Positions 6,525 through 14,500 of a DNA stretch of 17,197 nucleotides are shown piece after piece; the stretch's first letter is position 1, and every line of letters starts with the position of its first letter. The stretch comes from CAYUCJ01 sp049282265 (GTDB taxonomy: Bacteria > Desulfobacterota > DSM-4660 > Desulfatiglandales > Desulfatiglandaceae): NCBI GenBank assembly GCA_049282265.1, contig JBAPTR010000117.1, positions 1 to 17,197 on the forward strand, read 5' to 3'. Position numbers and translations under genes: made by a program. The notes below the pieces were generated by a model that had not been told where the DNA came from, made no database searches, and worked only from the letters and a program-made list of their open reading frames with translations.

Positions 6525-9182
6525 TCACAATTGTGCCTCGATCTCCTTCATGTTATAGAACTCCAGCACGTCCCCGGGCTTGATATCCTGAAAATTTTCG
6601 AGACCGATCCCACACTCATATCCTGATTGGACCTCTTTGACATCATCCTTAAAACGCTTAAGGGAGGCCAGCTTGCCGGTAAAAATAACCACGCCGTCTC
6701 TCAGCAGACGGACCTTCGCATTCCTTTCCACATGTCCGTCAGTCACTTGGCATCCGGAGATGGTCCCCACCTTCGGGAGATGGAAGGTCTCTTTCACGTC
6801 GGCCCTTCCTATCACATCTTCCTCGTATACAGGCTCCAGAAGCCCCACCATCGCAGCCCTGATGTCCTGGAGGGCATTGTAAATCACGTCATAGTACCTT
6901 ATATCCACATTCTCTTTTTCAGCAATCGATGCAACCCGGGGGTTGGTCCTTACATTAAAGCCGATAACAACAGCACCTGAAGCCGAAGCCAGCATGACGT
7001 CGGACTCCGCTATGGCGCCCGTGGCCGCATGGATGATGCTGAGTTTTACGTTTTCAGTGCTCAATTTTTCCAGAGAGCCGGACAGGGCTTCCAGCGAGCC
7101 CTGGACGTCGGCCTTGAGCACAATGTTGAGCTCTTTTATCTCACCTTCTTTTATTTTGTCGAAGAGCTGATCGAGGCTGATTATCCCGGTCTTTCCCACC
7201 TCATGCATTTTTCTCTCGTCAATCCTGTGCTCGGTAACCTGCTTTGCGGTCTTCTCATCCGGAACCACGATGAACTCGTCCCCTGCCATGGGAACCCCTG
7301 AAATGCCGTAGATTTCCACCGGGAAGGATGGCCCCGCCGAGAGAAGTTTCTTTCCACGGTGGTCCATCATGGCCCTGACACGTCCATAGTGCTGTCCACA
7401 GATAAAGTAATTCCCCTGCACCAGGGAGCCGGTCTTGATCAGAACACTGGCGATTGGGCCCCTGCTCTTGTCCAGCCTGGCCTCGATTACGGTCCCCCTT
7501 GCCGATTTCTCAGGATTACCCTTCAATTCAAGCATTTCAGATTGGAGCAAGATCAGGGCCAGCAAATCGTCCACGCCTTCACCGGTTTTTGCTGAAATCT
7601 GCCCAAAGATGGTTTCGCCTCCCCACTCTTCCGGCGCAAGATCAAGTTCCGCGAGTTCGCGCTTAACCCTGTCAGGATCTGCATCCGGTTTGTCGATCTT
7701 GTTGACGGCGACGACGATGGGAATATTGGCGGCCCGGGCATGATTGACGGCTTCCTTTGTCTGGGGCATGACACCATCATCGGCAGCTACCACCAGCACG
7801 ATAAGGTCCGTAACCTTGGCACCCCTGGCCCTCATGGCCGTAAAGGCCTCATGACCGGGCGTATCGAGAAAGACGATGTCTCCCTTGTCCGTCTGGACGT
7901 AGTACGCACCGATGTGCTGGGTAATTCCGCCTGATTCCCCTCCAAGGATATTTGACTTTCTTATGTAGTCCAGAAGGCTGGTCTTGCCGTGATCAACGTG
8001 TCCCATGATGGTCACTACAGGCGGCCTTGACACAAGATCTTCCTTCCTGTCTTCAATTTCGGCGGTCAGGTGGTTCTCTTCAAACGAATCCAGTTCCAGT
8101 TCATAGCCGAATTCATCCGCCACCAGCGCAGCCGTTTCAAAGTCGATGGATTGATTGATGTTGGCAACGACACCCAGTTTCATCAACGACCTGATCAAAT
8201 CGACCGCCTTTGTGCCCATGGCCTTGGCCAGTTCGCCAACCGTCACCACCTGTTGAACCTTCAGTCGCCTTTTGATAGCCTTTGGAACCGTGATTTCAGT
8301 GCTTTTGAGTCTCCTTTCAACATCCCTTCCCTTCGTTTGGCCCTTTCTTCCCTTCTTCTTGGGACCTTTGCCACCATAAAGATCAGCCCGCTCGAAAATC
8401 TCCTTCTTGCGGTATCGGGGAGCGGTTTTCACATCGGATTCCTGGGCTTTTTCCCTTTCTTTTCTCTTTTTCTTTTTGGCAGGCTTGGCCCTTTTTGCTT
8501 TATCAGCAACCTCCTTTGCAATTTCGCCTGGCGCAGCGACCGGGACTCTTTTCTCTGCCACAGGTCTCGATTCTTCCAAACGTTTCTTCTCCTGGATCAT
8601 ATCCCTGAGCGGTCCCTCTTCCGGGCGTAGGATGACCTTCGCAGGCTGGTCACGCTTCTTTTTCCTTATTTTCTTGGACTTGGCCTTTGTTTCAGACTCC
8701 GGCCCTTCGGCTTCTCCGGTCTCAGGTGCGGCTGCCACCTGCTCCTCTATTGCAGCCGCATCATCGATGACTTCACTCTCGGGGGGTTGTTCTGGAATGG
8801 GAATTGGTGCTTCAGGGGCCTCAGAAGCCAAAACCGGGCCTTTCTCCGACTGGACCTCCGGGATGGACTCCTGTCCGGTTTCCGCAGGGGGTATTCCAGG
8901 CCTTTCTTCCCCCTCGGCCTCCACTGCCTGGACTTCCGAAACCTTCTCTTCACCCTCAACGCGTTTTTTTCGACGACGGATGATCGTTGGCTTAACCCGC
9001 TTCTCCTCCACAACTTCAGTCACGGCACCCGAAACGATCTCCCTGGCACGCACTGCAGCCTGCTCATCGAGTGTGCTCATGTAGTTGCTGATATCCATTC
9101 CTCCAGCCAAGAGTTCTTCCACAAGCTTCTTGCTGTCCAAGTTAAGCTCTCGAGCTAGTTCATAGACTCTGACTTTGGCCAT
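6525..9182 (-). CDS. infB: Translation initiation factor IF-2
   Basis: IF2, 885 aa, the GTPase that brings fMet-tRNA to the 30S subunit and drives subunit joining. It opens with an IF2 N-terminal domain (MAKVRVYELARELNLDSKKL, residues 1-55). A long Glu/Pro/Ala/Lys-rich linker follows (about 60-300), then a second IF2 N domain (TVGELAKAMGTKAVDLIRSL). The G domain has GHVDHGKTS near 392-400, DTPGH and NKID motifs, then domains II, III and the C-terminal tRNA-binding domain. The start is ATG at 9182, preceded by GGGGGA about 6 nt away; an upstream TTG would add 14 unrelated residues. It follows ylxR by 106 nt, a gap holding a notable inverted repeat. The L7Ae-like gene (ylxQ) found here in Bacillus is absent. 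Confidence 0.98.
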   Translation of the reverse strand: MAKVRVYELARELNLDSKKLVEELLAGGMDISNYMSTLDEQAAVRAREIVSGAVTEVVEEKRVKPTIIRRRKKRVEGEEKVSEVQAVEAEGEERPGIPPAETGQESIPEVQSEKGPVLASEAPEAPIPIPEQPPESEVIDDAAAIEEQVAAAPETGEAEGPESETKAKSKKIRKKKRDQPAKVILRPEEGPLRDMIQEKKRLEESRPVAEKRVPVAAPGEIAKEVADKAKRAKPAKKKKRKEREKAQESDVKTAPRYRKKEIFERADLYGGKGPKKKGRKGQTKGRDVERRLKSTEITVPKAIKRRLKVQQVVTVGELAKAMGTKAVDLIRSLMKLGVVANINQSIDFETAALVADEFGYELELDSFEENHLTAEIEDRKEDLVSRPPVVTIMGHVDHGKTSLLDYIRKSNILGGESGGITQHIGAYYVQTDKGDIVFLDTPGHEAFTAMRARGAKVTDLIVLVVAADDGVMPQTKEAVNHARAANIPIVVAVNKIDKPDADPDRVKRELAELDLAPEEWGGETIFGQISAKTGEGVDDLLALILLQSEMLELKGNPEKSARGTVIEARLDKSRGPIASVLIKTGSLVQGNYFICGQHYGRVRAMMDHRGKKLLSAGPSFPVEIYGISGVPMAGDEFIVVPDEKTAKQVTEHRIDERKMHEVGKTGIISLDQLFDKIKEGEIKELNIVLKADVQGSLEALSGSLEKLSTENVKLSIIHAATGAIAESDVMLASASGAVVIGFNVRTNPRVASIAEKENVDIRYYDVIYNALQDIRAAMVGLLEPVYEEDVIGRADVKETFHLPKVGTISGCQVTDGHVERNAKVRLLRDGVVIFTGKLASLKRFKDDVKEVQSGYECGIGLENFQDIKPGDVLEFYNMKEIEAQL

Positions 9183-9207
9183 AAATTCCCCCAAACATGT
9201 TTCAACT

Positions 9208-9251
9208 ATTCCAGAAAAACGCAACCGGCATCACTTGATGACTTCTGGAAT
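9208..9251 (-). repeat. Perfect 9-bp inverted repeat in the infB leader
   Basis: Arms ATTCCAGAA (9243-9251 on the minus strand) and TTCTGGAAT (9208-9216) are perfectly complementary, with a 26-nt loop. The loop contains a smaller CATC-AAGT-GATG stem-loop. The element sits entirely between the ylxR stop (9289) and the infB ribosome binding site, ending about 15-20 nt upstream of it. There is no T-tract, so it is not an intrinsic terminator. It could be an mRNA structure, processing site or protein-binding site. A weak promoter-like pair lies just upstream (TTGAGG at 9287-9292, 17 nt, TAGAAG at 9264-9269). Confidence 0.5.
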
Positions 9252-9288
9252 GTCTCTTTTATACTTCTATACTTTGCAGCCTTCCCCC

Positions 9289-9582
9289 TCAACAGAGAGG
9301 AAAGTGGGTTATCTCTTTTCTGAAGTGTTCCAGATCCCCAGGGCAGGTTTGAAGAACCCCTTTTTTCTTGAATGCCCTACTGATTCTCCCGCCCTGTACC
9401 AGGACATCGAGGCATTGCCTTTTTCGACAAACATAGGCCCCTCGTCCAGGGGCAGCCCCGCCCATATCCAGGAGAAGCTTCCCGCCCGCATCCAGGGCCA
9501 TCCGGATCATGCTTGCCTTGTTCCCTTTTCTTCCGCATGACAGGCATGTGCGAATCGGGATGTGTCCTTTTCCCCGTCCCAC
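9289..9582 (-). CDS. ylxR: YlxR (DUF448) family RNA-binding protein
   Basis: YlxR-family protein, 97 aa. The family signature GRGAYVC is present, preceded by a RTCLSCGRKG knuckle and followed by a basic helix containing ISRAFKKKG. The cysteine pairs (CLSC; CRKRQC) are typical. The fold binds RNA, and in Firmicutes the protein has been linked to RNase P, as I recall. It sits between nusA and infB, its conserved place. The start is GTG at 9582, 14 nt after the nusA stop, with AGGAA about 5 nt upstream; no suitable ATG exists in frame. It is slightly longer than minimal family members through a C-terminal tail. Confidence 0.9.
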   Translation of the reverse strand: MGRGKGHIPIRTCLSCGRKGNKASMIRMALDAGGKLLLDMGGAAPGRGAYVCRKRQCLDVLVQGGRISRAFKKKGVLQTCPGDLEHFRKEITHFPLC

Positions 9583-9596
9583 CGGATTCCTGACCC

Positions 9597-10952
9597 CTAT
9601 TTCTCTTTTTCGCCGGTTCCAGAGGGGTCCTGCTCTTCTGCCAATGGCGCCTCTGAATCCTCGCCGACCACCTCGTTTTCGCCTGGCTCATCATTGTCTT
9701 CCGGAGCGGAAGACGGCTTTTTGCGGATATATCCTCCCGCATTTTCGATGATCTTTCCGGCCACCTCTTCCGAGATGCCCCCTATGGCATGCAATTCGTC
9801 CACCGTGGCCTCAGACAAATCCTTTGCAGATCTAAATCCCGCCTGAAAGAGGTCCGCCGCAAGGCTCTCCCCCACTCCCTCAAGTCCAATCAGGGCCATA
9901 TAATTTTCCTTCAAGGCCTCACTATAATGGGTTTCACTGGTTACATCCAGTCTCCAGCCGGTCAACCTTGACGCCAGGCGCACGTTTTGTCCCCTTTTCC
10001 CGATGGCCAGGGAAAGCTGGTCATCCGGAACAACAACTTCCATGGATTGATTGGTCTCATCTACGATAACGCGGACAATTTCGGCAGGGGCCAGCGCGTT
10101 ACAGACAAACTTGGCGGGGTCAGGATTCCAGGTGACAATATCTATCTTCTCCCCTCGCAACTCCTGAACTACGGCCTGGACCCTGCTGCCCTTCATGCCC
10201 ACACAAGCGCCGACGGGGTCAACGTCCGACTCTTTCGAGGCAACCGCTATTTTTGTCCGGCTTCCCGGTTCTCTCGTCACCTGAACAACCTGCACTATTC
10301 CCTCTGAGATTTCAGGGACTTCGGTTTCAAACAGCGCCGACAGGAAGTTAGGATGGGTTCTTGACAAGATAATCTGTGGTCCCCTGCTAAACTGTCTTAC
10401 GTCAAGGATATAGGCCCTGATACGGTCGCCCTGCCTGTAGGATTCCCTCGGTATCTGTTCCCTGGCCGGCAGCTCGGCTTCAGTCCGCCCCAGGTTGACA
10501 ATGATCGCTCCTTTGTCGAAGCGCTGTACGATGCCATTGATGATTTCCCCTTTTCTATCTTTGAAATCGTCGTAGACAATATCGCGTTCAGCCTCTTTCA
10601 GCCGTTGCATAATCACCTGTTTCGCAGCCTGGGCCGCGATTCTACCGAACGTGCCCATATCCATTTTCATTCCAAGGCTGTCCCCTAGTTCAGACTCCGG
10701 ATCCAGTTCTTTTGCCTCTTCGAGCGAAACTTGAAGATGTTCATTTTCTACATCCGATACCACATCCTTGAACTCAAAAACCTCGATCTCACCCATCCCG
10801 TCGTTGAAATGCACTTCAATATCGCGCTCAGGGCCAAAGGTCTTCTTGGCAGCTGCCTTCACCGCTTCTTCGAGGGCCTGTACCAATACTTCTTTTTCAA
10901 CCCCTTTTTCGCGGCTTACGTGGTCTATCATCTTTTTCAAGTCCGTAACCAT
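9597..10952 (-). CDS. nusA: Transcription termination/antitermination factor NusA
   Basis: NusA, 451 aa, binds RNA polymerase and nascent RNA and modulates pausing, termination and antitermination. Domains are the N-terminal RNAP-binding domain (1-125), S1 (about 135-200), KH1 (about 205-280) and KH2 (about 285-345, with the GKRGQNVRLASRLTGW motif). One helix-hairpin-helix repeat (about 350-415) contains EGVGESLAADL and IGGISEEVAGKI. The final 35 residues are very acidic (about 415-451). E. coli NusA (495 aa) has two acidic-repeat domains, so this protein has one HhH unit plus an acidic tail. The ATG has GGAG 8 nt upstream. A 68-nt gap follows rimP. Autoregulation through the leader upstream of rimP is plausible, as in E. 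coli. Confidence 0.97.
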   Translation of the reverse strand: MVTDLKKMIDHVSREKGVEKEVLVQALEEAVKAAAKKTFGPERDIEVHFNDGMGEIEVFEFKDVVSDVENEHLQVSLEEAKELDPESELGDSLGMKMDMGTFGRIAAQAAKQVIMQRLKEAERDIVYDDFKDRKGEIINGIVQRFDKGAIIVNLGRTEAELPAREQIPRESYRQGDRIRAYILDVRQFSRGPQIILSRTHPNFLSALFETEVPEISEGIVQVVQVTREPGSRTKIAVASKESDVDPVGACVGMKGSRVQAVVQELRGEKIDIVTWNPDPAKFVCNALAPAEIVRVIVDETNQSMEVVVPDDQLSLAIGKRGQNVRLASRLTGWRLDVTSETHYSEALKENYMALIGLEGVGESLAADLFQAGFRSAKDLSEATVDELHAIGGISEEVAGKIIENAGGYIRKKPSSAPEDNDEPGENEVVGEDSEAPLAEEQDPSGTGEKEK

Positions 10953-11020
10953 TTTTTCTACTCCAAAGGTTGTTGGTATTCTTATTCAATTCCAAAAATT
11001 GATGGAACCGTAAAAAGTCA

Positions 11021-11488
11021 TCAGAATTCGTAAACAATATTGGCCTTTTCAATTCTCTGAAACGGTACCATTTTCTCATGACCGTCCACATCAAGATAAA
11101 TCATTTCATCCTCGATGCGCACCAGGTATCCGGTAAAGTTCCTCCTCCCCTCTAAGAGAGCTTTCAACCTGAGCTTCACCTTTTTTCCCTTTGCACGGTC
11201 AAAATCCCGTTGTTTTCGCAGACGTCGGTTAAGACCCGGGGAGGAAACCTCCAGTACATATTTCCCGGGTACCAGGCCCTTGACGTCAATCAGGACATCT
11301 ATCTCTCTACTGACCTGAGCGCAGTCATCCACCGTCACCCCGCCGGGTTTGTCAATATATATCCTCAAGATCAACCTGCCCCGTTCAACAAGATATTCCA
11401 CCCCCACGAGTTCGGTCCCCAACTCTTGGAGAACAGGTTCTATAAGGGCCTCAACGTTTTTCTCTATGCTCCTGGCGTCTTCGACCAT
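11021..11488 (-). CDS. rimP: Ribosome maturation factor RimP
   Basis: RimP, 155 aa, needed for 30S subunit maturation. The N-terminal domain has the IEPVLQELGTELVGVEYL start, the LRIYIDKPGGVTVDDCAQVS core and YVLEVSSPGLNRRLRKQRDF, the most conserved family motif (V-S-S-P-G-x-x-R-x-L). The C-terminal SH3-like domain follows (about 95-155). I chose ATG at 11488, with GAAGG 8 nt upstream, over an in-frame GTG at 11509, because GAGGA abuts the GTG with no spacing. The gene ends with tandem TGA codons. It begins only about 30 nt after an intrinsic terminator and is the first protein gene of the operon. Confidence 0.95.
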   Translation of the reverse strand: MVEDARSIEKNVEALIEPVLQELGTELVGVEYLVERGRLILRIYIDKPGGVTVDDCAQVSREIDVLIDVKGLVPGKYVLEVSSPGLNRRLRKQRDFDRAKGKKVKLRLKALLEGRRNFTGYLVRIEDEMIYLDVDGHEKMVPFQRIEKANIVYEF

Positions 11489-11496
11489 ACTGTGTA

Positions 11497-11501
11497 CCTT
11501 C
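11497..11501 (-). promoter_or_regulatory. Ribosome binding site selecting the ATG start of rimP
   Basis: GAAGG on the minus strand, 8 nt before ATG 11488-11486. It supports the shorter rimP start over the GTG at 11509. Confidence 0.6.
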
Positions 11502-11518
11502 GCCTTCACTCCTCAAAC

Positions 11519-11547
11519 AAAGAAAAAGCGGGCTTTAAGGCCCGCTT
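11519..11547 (-). terminator. Intrinsic terminator / candidate attenuator between tRNA-Gly and rimP
   Basis: On the minus strand the arms AAGCGGGC (11547-11540) and GCCCGCTT (11533-11526) form a perfect 8-bp stem with loop CTTAAA. A T-rich run (TTTCTTTGTTT) follows directly. It would end transcripts coming from the tRNA-Gly promoter. rimP starts about 30 nt further on, and I find no convincing promoter between them. The operon may therefore depend on read-through or antitermination. In E. coli, terminators occupy the same place between metY and rimP. Confidence 0.85.
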
Positions 11548-11587
11548 CCTTGGCTGCAGACTAACATGTGGGGAGTACCTACATAAA

Positions 11588-11599
11588 CACCCTAGGGTG
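11588..11599. repeat. 12-bp perfect palindrome in the rimP leader
   Basis: CACCCTAGGGTG reads the same on both strands. It lies between the tRNA and the terminator. It could be a protein-binding site, but a single palindrome of this length can arise by chance. Confidence 0.3.
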
Positions 11600-11637
11600 A
11601 TATGAACCAACCAACATCAAGTCCGCAATTTGAAGAA

Positions 11638-11654
11638 GTCCCGCCCGAAGGGAC
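11638..11654 (-). other. Second stem-loop in the tRNA-rimP spacer
   Basis: On the minus strand GTCCC and GGGAC enclose a 7-nt loop (TTCGGGC), followed by TTCTTC. The stem is short and the T-tract broken, so it is at best a weak terminator. It lies 40 nt past the tRNA 3' end and could also guide 3' trimming of the tRNA precursor. Confidence 0.35.
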
Positions 11655-11693
11655 AACCTCAAAAAGGGAAACAGGCCCCGTGAGACCTGCAGG

Positions 11694-11769
11694 TGGAGCG
11701 GGCAACGGGATTCGAACCCGCGACACCAAGCTTGGGAAGCTTGTACTCTACCAACTGAGCTATGCCCGC
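11694..11769 (-). tRNA. tRNA-Gly (anticodon CCC)
   Basis: A complete 76-nt tRNA that decodes GGG. The acceptor stem GCGGGCA pairs perfectly with TGCCCGC. The D-arm has AGTTGGTA in the loop. The anticodon stem CAAGC/GCTTG encloses loop TTCCCAA, giving anticodon CCC. The T-arm has loop TTCGAAT closed by GCGGG/CCCGT. The discriminator base is U73, as expected for bacterial tRNA-Gly, and the 3' CCA is encoded. It is co-directional with and directly upstream of rimP-nusA, the place held by metY (initiator tRNA) in E. coli. Its own strong promoter lies 54 nt upstream, and a terminator follows before rimP. Confidence 0.97.
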
Positions 11770-11822
11770 CCAAAGCAGATAACTCGCCCGGAGAACAGTC
11801 AACAGGAGAGTTTTGAAAAACT

Positions 11823-11851
11823 ATTATAATGTCCTTGGATATTTCAGTCAA
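11823..11851 (-). promoter_or_regulatory. Sigma70-like promoter for tRNA-Gly and probably the rimP operon
   Basis: On the minus strand: TTGACT (11851-11846), a 17-nt spacer, and a perfect TATAAT (11828-11823). Only one base of the -35 box differs from consensus. Transcription would start near 11816, giving a leader of about 47 nt before the mature tRNA. Confidence 0.85.
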
Positions 11852-11932
11852 GCGCTAAATTTTTTGTTCAATCCGGCTCGGTGTTTCTCATTCGGAATTC
11901 CTTTTCCAATTCCAACATTCCAATTCCAAAAC
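11852..11932. other. Intergenic spacer between divergent promoters, with short direct repeats
   Basis: Non-coding AT-rich spacer between the leftward tRNA promoter and the rightward corC promoter. TTCCAATTCCAA occurs twice (11904-11915 and 11918-11929), a 14-nt periodic repeat just upstream of the corC -35 box. I see no gene here. Confidence 0.6.
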
Positions 11933-11961
11933 TTGACAAAGGCATTTTGTAATTATAGAAT
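11933..11961 (+). promoter_or_regulatory. Sigma70-like promoter for corC-lnt
   Basis: Consensus -35 TTGACA (11933-11938), a 17-nt spacer, and -10 TAGAAT (11956-11961; one mismatch). Transcription would start near 11968, about 72 nt before the corC start codon. The facing minus-strand promoter makes this a divergent intergenic region. Confidence 0.8.
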
Positions 11962-12039
11962 TTTTAAAATTTGTGAGAGGCATCGAAGAGCCACTCCATC
12001 GGCTTTTATTCAACTCCAACCAGGAGATAGTCAAAATCA

Positions 12040-12897
12040 TTGGAAGACAATCCCGGTCAAGGACTTCTGGGCTGGTTTAAGGCCCTCGTAAGGAAAAAAA
12101 GCCACCTTGGCGACAGTAATGATCTCACGGAAGAGATTCATGGCCTGATGGACGAGGGTCATGCCAAGGGCCTTGTGAGCGATGAAGAAACCGATATGGT
12201 CTTCGGGGTACTGGATCTCAAACAAACCCAGGCCCATTCCGTTATGATCCCCCGCACGGAAATCTCATCGGCCCCCGCGGATGCCACCCTGGGAGAAATT
12301 ATCAAGCTGGTAACAGATTGCGGCCACACGAGAATCCCCATTCATAATGAGAATATCGACGAGGTCATTGGCATCCTTCATGCCAAGGATCTTCTTAAAT
12401 TGTGGGGGGAAGATACGGAGTTTGTCCTTCCTTCCGACATTCTTCAGGACCCCTTTTTTGTTCCTGAAAATCTGAAGCTCACCGATCTCCTGCGAAATAT
12501 GAAGGAAATGAAAACCCATATGGCCCTTGTAACGGACGAATATGGAGGCACGGCGGGCATCGTGACCATCGAGGACATTCTCGAAGAGATCGTGGGAGAC
12601 ATCATGGATGAGCACGACACCGATGTCGCGCTCCTGACCGAGTTGGACAACGGCTCAATCCTCGTGGACGCCAAGTTGGAAGCGGAAAAGCTCAAGGAAC
12701 ATCTCGGCCTGCAATTTCCGGACGGCGATTTTGAATCCGTAGGGGGATTTATCATTCACCTGCTGGGAAGAATCCCCTTGACCGATGAAAAATTCCCCTT
12801 TCAAGAGTTTGAAATTACCATCCAAAAGGCCGATCAAAGAAAGATCGACAAGATTCTTATCGAACGTAAGCCACCTTCTCCCGAGTCACCCTTATGA
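12040..12897 (+). CDS. corC: CBS-domain protein of the CorC/HlyC family
   Basis: CorC (YbeX)-type protein, 285 aa, cytoplasmic, without the membrane DUF21 domain of longer relatives. It carries a CBS pair: the first begins after VMIPRTEI (about 69-125), and the second ends in TDEYGGTAGIVTIEDILEEIVGDI (165-188), a near-signature motif. The C-terminal CorC/HlyC domain follows (about 200-280, with ESVGGFIIHLLGRIP). Family members are linked to magnesium/cobalt efflux and, more recently, ribosome-related phenotypes. The start is TTG at 12040: an in-frame stop lies 12 nt upstream, and the N-terminus aligns with the family from this codon. GGAG is 13 nt upstream, rather far. lnt follows after 9 nt, as in E. 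coli ybeX-lnt. Confidence 0.92.
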   Translation: MEDNPGQGLLGWFKALVRKKSHLGDSNDLTEEIHGLMDEGHAKGLVSDEETDMVFGVLDLKQTQAHSVMIPRTEISSAPADATLGEIIKLVTDCGHTRIPIHNENIDEVIGILHAKDLLKLWGEDTEFVLPSDILQDPFFVPENLKLTDLLRNMKEMKTHMALVTDEYGGTAGIVTIEDILEEIVGDIMDEHDTDVALLTELDNGSILVDAKLEAEKLKEHLGLQFPDGDFESVGGFIIHLLGRIPLTDEKFPFQEFEITIQKADQRKIDKILIERKPPSPESPL

Positions 12898-12906
12898 CGT
12901 TCTTCC

Positions 12907-14475
12907 ATGCCTAAGATATTCGAAAAGAGGGCACTGGAAAAAAACCTGCTTGCCATCCTTTCAGGGCTTATGCTCACGGCTTCATTTCCTCCGGACAACA
13001 TCTTCTGGATGCCATGGGTAGCCCTCCTTCCCCTTTTCATGGCCTTGGACGAGGCAAGGCCAAAAGAGGCATTGAAGCTGGGGCTTCTTACAGGCATGGC
13101 CCACTATCTGACGCTTATTTACTGGATTGTTCTGGTGCTCAACCATTATGGAAATCTCAATTTGTTCTTGAGCATCGGCCCCTATCTCCTGCTCTGTTTT
13201 TACCTCTCGCTCTTTATCGCTTTTTTCTCTTTGGCATGCACGAAAATCCGCTACGGATTGCCATTTCCATGGTTTCACATGGCCTGTTTCTGGGTCGCCC
13301 TTGAATATGCGAGAGCCCATTTTCTCACAGGTCTGCCCTGGTGCCTCTTGGGCTACAGTCAGTACGAACACCTCAACCTCATTCGACTCGCCGATATTAC
13401 AGGCGTCTATGGAATTTCTTTCTTGATCGTCCTTTCGAACGGAATCCTCTACGCCCTTTTGTTCAGACCGCAGGTCAAAAGGAAATCCGTGTTTTGGTTG
13501 GAGATCGCCCTGGGTGCAATCCTGTTGCCCGTTTTCATTTTCTATGGGTTCCAAGGTGTGGAGGGTGGAAGCAGCGAAGTCAAGGGGGCTTCTCTCACAT
13601 GCGCAGTCATTCAACCCGACATAGACCAGTCCATCAAATGGGATCCTTTACATCAGGGAAAAACCATGGACACCCTTGAGCGGTTGACCCGGTCCACATT
13701 TTCTTCAAGGCCACGTCTGATCATATGGCCTGAAACGGCGGTCCCTTTCTATTTCCAAAACCCTTCGGATCTTTCAAAGCAGATCTCAGCCCTGTCGCGG
13801 GAGTCCAATGCCGACCTGTTGTTCGGGAGTCCTGCCTACAGGCGTACGGAAAATAAATTCGTCTATTACAACCGCGCCTATCTTATAAACCCGGAGGGCC
13901 GAACCCAATATTACGACAAGGTCCATCTCGTGCCGTTCGGTGAATATGTGCCCCTCAGGAAACTCCTTTTCTTTGCAAAACGCCTCGTTGAAGGAGCCGG
14001 CGATTTTCAGGCCGGGAACAGGATATCGCCCTTGGAAATGCAAGGCCACCTCCTGGGCCCGCTGATCTGTTTCGAGGCTATTTTCCCGAAACTGGCACGC
14101 ATTCAGACCGAGGAAGGGGCAGAGGTCCTCGTTAACCTGACAAACGACGCCTGGTTCGGTTCCACAAGCGCCCCCTACCAGCACCTGGCCATGGCCGTCT
14201 TCCGTGCAGTGGAAAATCACCGGCCCATGATCCGGGCTGCAAACACCGGGTTCAGCGCCTTTATCAGCCCCCGCGGGGAAATCCTGTCGAGGTCTGATCT
14301 TTTCCGTAAGGAGACGCTGGTGGAAAAAATTAGACCCCTCTCCCATGGCCTGACCTTCTACACCCGTTTCGGAGATGTATTTGCCCTTTGCACATGCGGG
14401 GTGTCCTTATGGGTCCTTTGCTGGTTCATTTTTTCTAACAGGAAACGTTATAAGGAAGGGATTGATATCTTATGA
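12907..14475 (+). CDS. lnt: Apolipoprotein N-acyltransferase
   Basis: Lnt, 522 aa, an inner-membrane enzyme that adds the third acyl chain to the N-terminal cysteine of lipoproteins, which marks a diderm envelope. About seven hydrophobic segments fill residues 13-215, and another lies near 490-510. Between them is the periplasmic nitrilase-fold domain. The catalytic triad is visible: E276 in WPETAVP, K338 in YDKVHLVPFGEYVP and C388 in GPLICFEAIFP. The conserved NLTNDAWFG and RAANTGFSAFI motifs are also intact. The start is ATG 9 nt after corC. No good ribosome binding site is seen, so coupling to corC is likely. Length matches the family. Confidence 0.96.
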   Translation: MPKIFEKRALEKNLLAILSGLMLTASFPPDNIFWMPWVALLPLFMALDEARPKEALKLGLLTGMAHYLTLIYWIVLVLNHYGNLNLFLSIGPYLLLCFYLSLFIAFFSLACTKIRYGLPFPWFHMACFWVALEYARAHFLTGLPWCLLGYSQYEHLNLIRLADITGVYGISFLIVLSNGILYALLFRPQVKRKSVFWLEIALGAILLPVFIFYGFQGVEGGSSEVKGASLTCAVIQPDIDQSIKWDPLHQGKTMDTLERLTRSTFSSRPRLIIWPETAVPFYFQNPSDLSKQISALSRESNADLLFGSPAYRRTENKFVYYNRAYLINPEGRTQYYDKVHLVPFGEYVPLRKLLFFAKRLVEGAGDFQAGNRISPLEMQGHLLGPLICFEAIFPKLARIQTEEGAEVLVNLTNDAWFGSTSAPYQHLAMAVFRAVENHRPMIRAANTGFSAFISPRGEILSRSDLFRKETLVEKIRPLSHGLTFYTRFGDVFALCTCGVSLWVLCWFIFSNRKRYKEGIDIL

Positions 14476-14500
14476 TTGATTTTCCACTTTCTCAGCAGGA

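Noticed and set aside
8070..9158. Several plus-strand open frames opposite the infB N-terminal linker
   Set aside because: The repetitive Glu/Ala/Pro/Lys codons of the IF2 linker create stop-free reverse frames; their Ser/Phe/Leu-rich translations are artefacts.
11579..11851. Minus-strand open frame of 90 codons across the tRNA
   Set aside because: It covers tRNA-Gly; its HSSVGRVQAS-type sequence is the usual false translation of a tRNA gene.
12982..14346. Minus-strand open frames opposite lnt
   Set aside because: They are antisense to lnt, whose full catalytic triad and membrane segments are intact on the plus strand.
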